In this document: one piece after another, positions 62,650 through 64,000 of the stretch | Numbering within the stretch: the first letter of the stretch is position 1 | Layout of the letters: the number at the start of each line of letters is the position of its first letter | Source: Capitulum mitella | Lineage: Eukaryota > Arthropoda > Thecostraca > Pollicipedomorpha > Pollicipedidae | Length of the DNA stretch: 64,000 nucleotides | Reading direction: 5' to 3' | NCBI GenBank assembly: GCA_030062745.1 | Contig: CP099846.1 | Span: forward strand, 19,749,621 to 19,813,620 | Notes under the pieces: generated by a model | Database searches by the model: none | Seen by the model: only the letters and a program-made list of their open reading frames with translations | What the model was told of the DNA's origin: nothing | Made by a program: the position numbers and the translations under genes

Positions 62650-62825
62650 AAGCTTGCTGTCGCGGCAGCGAACATTGGGCATTTTTGGAGAGGCATTGTC
62701 GGGCGGCGAGACAGCGGCGGACGGCGCCGCTGCTGCTTTGCCGACAGCCCTGCACAAGCATTGCTTTTCGTTGTTAATGAAGCAAGGAGCACACCACGAA
62801 CGGAATGAGATGTCCCCCCCCATAC

Positions 62826-63097
62826 CACTGGCGGATCCAGGAGGTGCCATCGGGGCCATGCCCCCTTCCTTTGGCTGGAAAAAGCGGAACCAACATGTCT
62901 TTTAGTTCTCCTTTCCAGATGCAAATTGCACTTGTTTTGTTTTTGGGAGAAGTTTGTTTATACGCATCTTAGTTTCCGAAAATGGAGAAACAAAGTGGCC
63001 GCAATCCGAGGGGAAATTAACACTTTGAGGTAGGTTTAGTTATACGCATGACAATGCGCCTCACCCCTTTAACACATGGTCTAGATCCGCCAGTGGG
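62826..63097. mobile_element. hAT-like MITE, copy 2
   Basis: Ends CACTGGCGGATCCAG and CTAGATCCGCCAGTG are inverted repeats differing at one base. The interior shares CGAAAATGG, a TTTAACACATGGTCTAGATC end and the intervening AGGTAGGTTTAG with the copy at 10163-10457. I saw no convincing target duplication. Non-autonomous. Confidence 0.65.
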
Positions 63098-63735
63098 TAC
63101 CCTTGAAGTAAACCAGAATCCTGGTCCATAGGAAAGGAAGGCCATTCACTGAGATAAAGAGCAATGTCTCGTTTCTTAGAAAACCTCTTTCTGGGTATTT
63201 TTAAAATATCTTAATGGGCATCCTCTTGTTAATAGTGTTTATTTCCTACAGCACTTCGTCCAGAAAAGGCGACACATGGTTCAGAGCCACACGGCAAATC
63301 AGGCAATTTTTACTTTCCGTAAGAAAGAATTCGTCCTCGAAAATATGGTACTAATGCACGCGTAGCTCCGCGATAACAGCACGTTTGTCATTCCCGTTAG
63401 CCTCGAAATGGCGGTATCAATACGCCTTTCAAACGGCCGGCAGAGACGTCATACAGTCTGCAGACTCCCCTAACCACGCGCAATAGACTAATCGGCCTGT
63501 CAATCGGCCTGCTGTAGACCACTGTGACCACGTGCCGTGCGCACGTGCAGACGATTACAGTGGGTCGTCGGGCGGCGTTCACGCTGCCTTGGTTCTGGAC
63601 GGACGTGCCTGGGATCAGCGTCAACGGCCGCTCCAGAAAGCAGACCGCGCAACTCCGCTCCGGAACAGGGCCAGAAGGGGTCCGGTCCGACGCCCCGCAG
63701 TCAGCCGCTCTGTGTGTCAACACAGGCGGCGGGCC
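63098..63735. other. Gene-free stretch
   Basis: AT-leaning to ~63400, then GC-rich. Open frames near 63400-63990 on both strands have no domain and merge into the terminal repeat. Confidence 0.45.
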
Positions 63736-64000
63736 CGATCACCGCCGTCGCCGTCACCGACGTCCGTCACCGTTACCCGTCACCTGTCAATCGGCATCAA
63801 TATTAGTCACTGTCACCGCCGCCGCCACCAGTCGTCGTCAGTCGCCATCACCGTCACCGTCAACATAACAGCCACCATCACCATCACCACCAGCCGTCAC
63901 CGCCACCGTCACCCGTCGCCGCCAGCCGTCAACGTTACCGTCATCACCATCGCCCGTCACCCTCACCCCATTGTCATCGCCATCTCATCCTGACCGTCGC
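63736..64000. repeat. GTCACC/CATCACC simple repeat running off the window
   Basis: Degenerate CCGTCACC, CCATCACC and CCGCCGTC words, trinucleotide-based, continue to the last base, so the right edge of the array is not visible. Similar CGTCGTC/CAGCCGTC sequence occurs at ~43560-43680 in intron 3. Confidence 0.85.

Overview
This is eukaryotic, animal genomic DNA. It is GC-rich and CpG-rich over long stretches, full of micro- and minisatellites and old transposon remnants, and holds one clear spliced gene. The gene is a rhodopsin-class GPCR of the Tre1/moody type: NRY instead of DRY at the end of TM3, a FPFFFYGN segment in TM3 and NPFIY in TM7. That subfamily is best known from arthropods, so an arthropod is likely. 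A crustacean such as a barnacle would fit the GC level, but that is a guess; no rRNA, mitochondrial or lineage-specific gene is present to settle it.

Layout. 1-1737 is featureless. 1738-3012 is a decayed Crypton-type tyrosine-recombinase transposon, itself interrupted by a ~205-bp insertion. 3013-11120 is non-coding, with a 37-bp minisatellite (6471-6618), a small SINE-related fragment (~7612-7660), a (CA)n tract and a hAT-like MITE (10163-10457). 11121-11370 is the C-terminal end of a non-LTR retrotransposon reverse transcriptase. 11371-32048 is gene-free and contains an (AT)n block, a GTCAAA-type minisatellite, GGTCA-rich repeat fields, a (GA)n/(GACA)n block, a tRNA-derived SINE (~29540-29856, minus strand) and a 21-bp minisatellite.

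32049-56588 (+) is the GPCR gene: seven coding exons over 24.5 kb, predicted protein 379 aa. The splice phases of all seven exons join consistently. Two points stand out. Intron 2 starts with GC (AG|GCAAGT, a GC-AG intron). Exon 3 carries one extra G that breaks the TM3 reading frame just before NRY; this may be an assembly error, an allele or a true lesion. Intron 3 is 15 kb and is packed with minisatellites.

56589-64000 holds a probable 3' UTR and then a ~4.15-kb structure (58137-62283) bounded by ~400-bp diverged inverted repeats. It encloses a nested MITE-like unit and a PIF/Harbinger-like transposase fragment. After it come a (CT)n tract, a second hAT-like MITE related to the one at 10 kb, and a GTCACC-type repeat running to the window edge.

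Only the GPCR looks like a functional host gene. Tre1/moody receptors act in directed cell migration, cell polarity and blood-brain-barrier glia in flies; nothing in this window tests that role here. All family assignments were made by reading motifs by eye. No database search was run.
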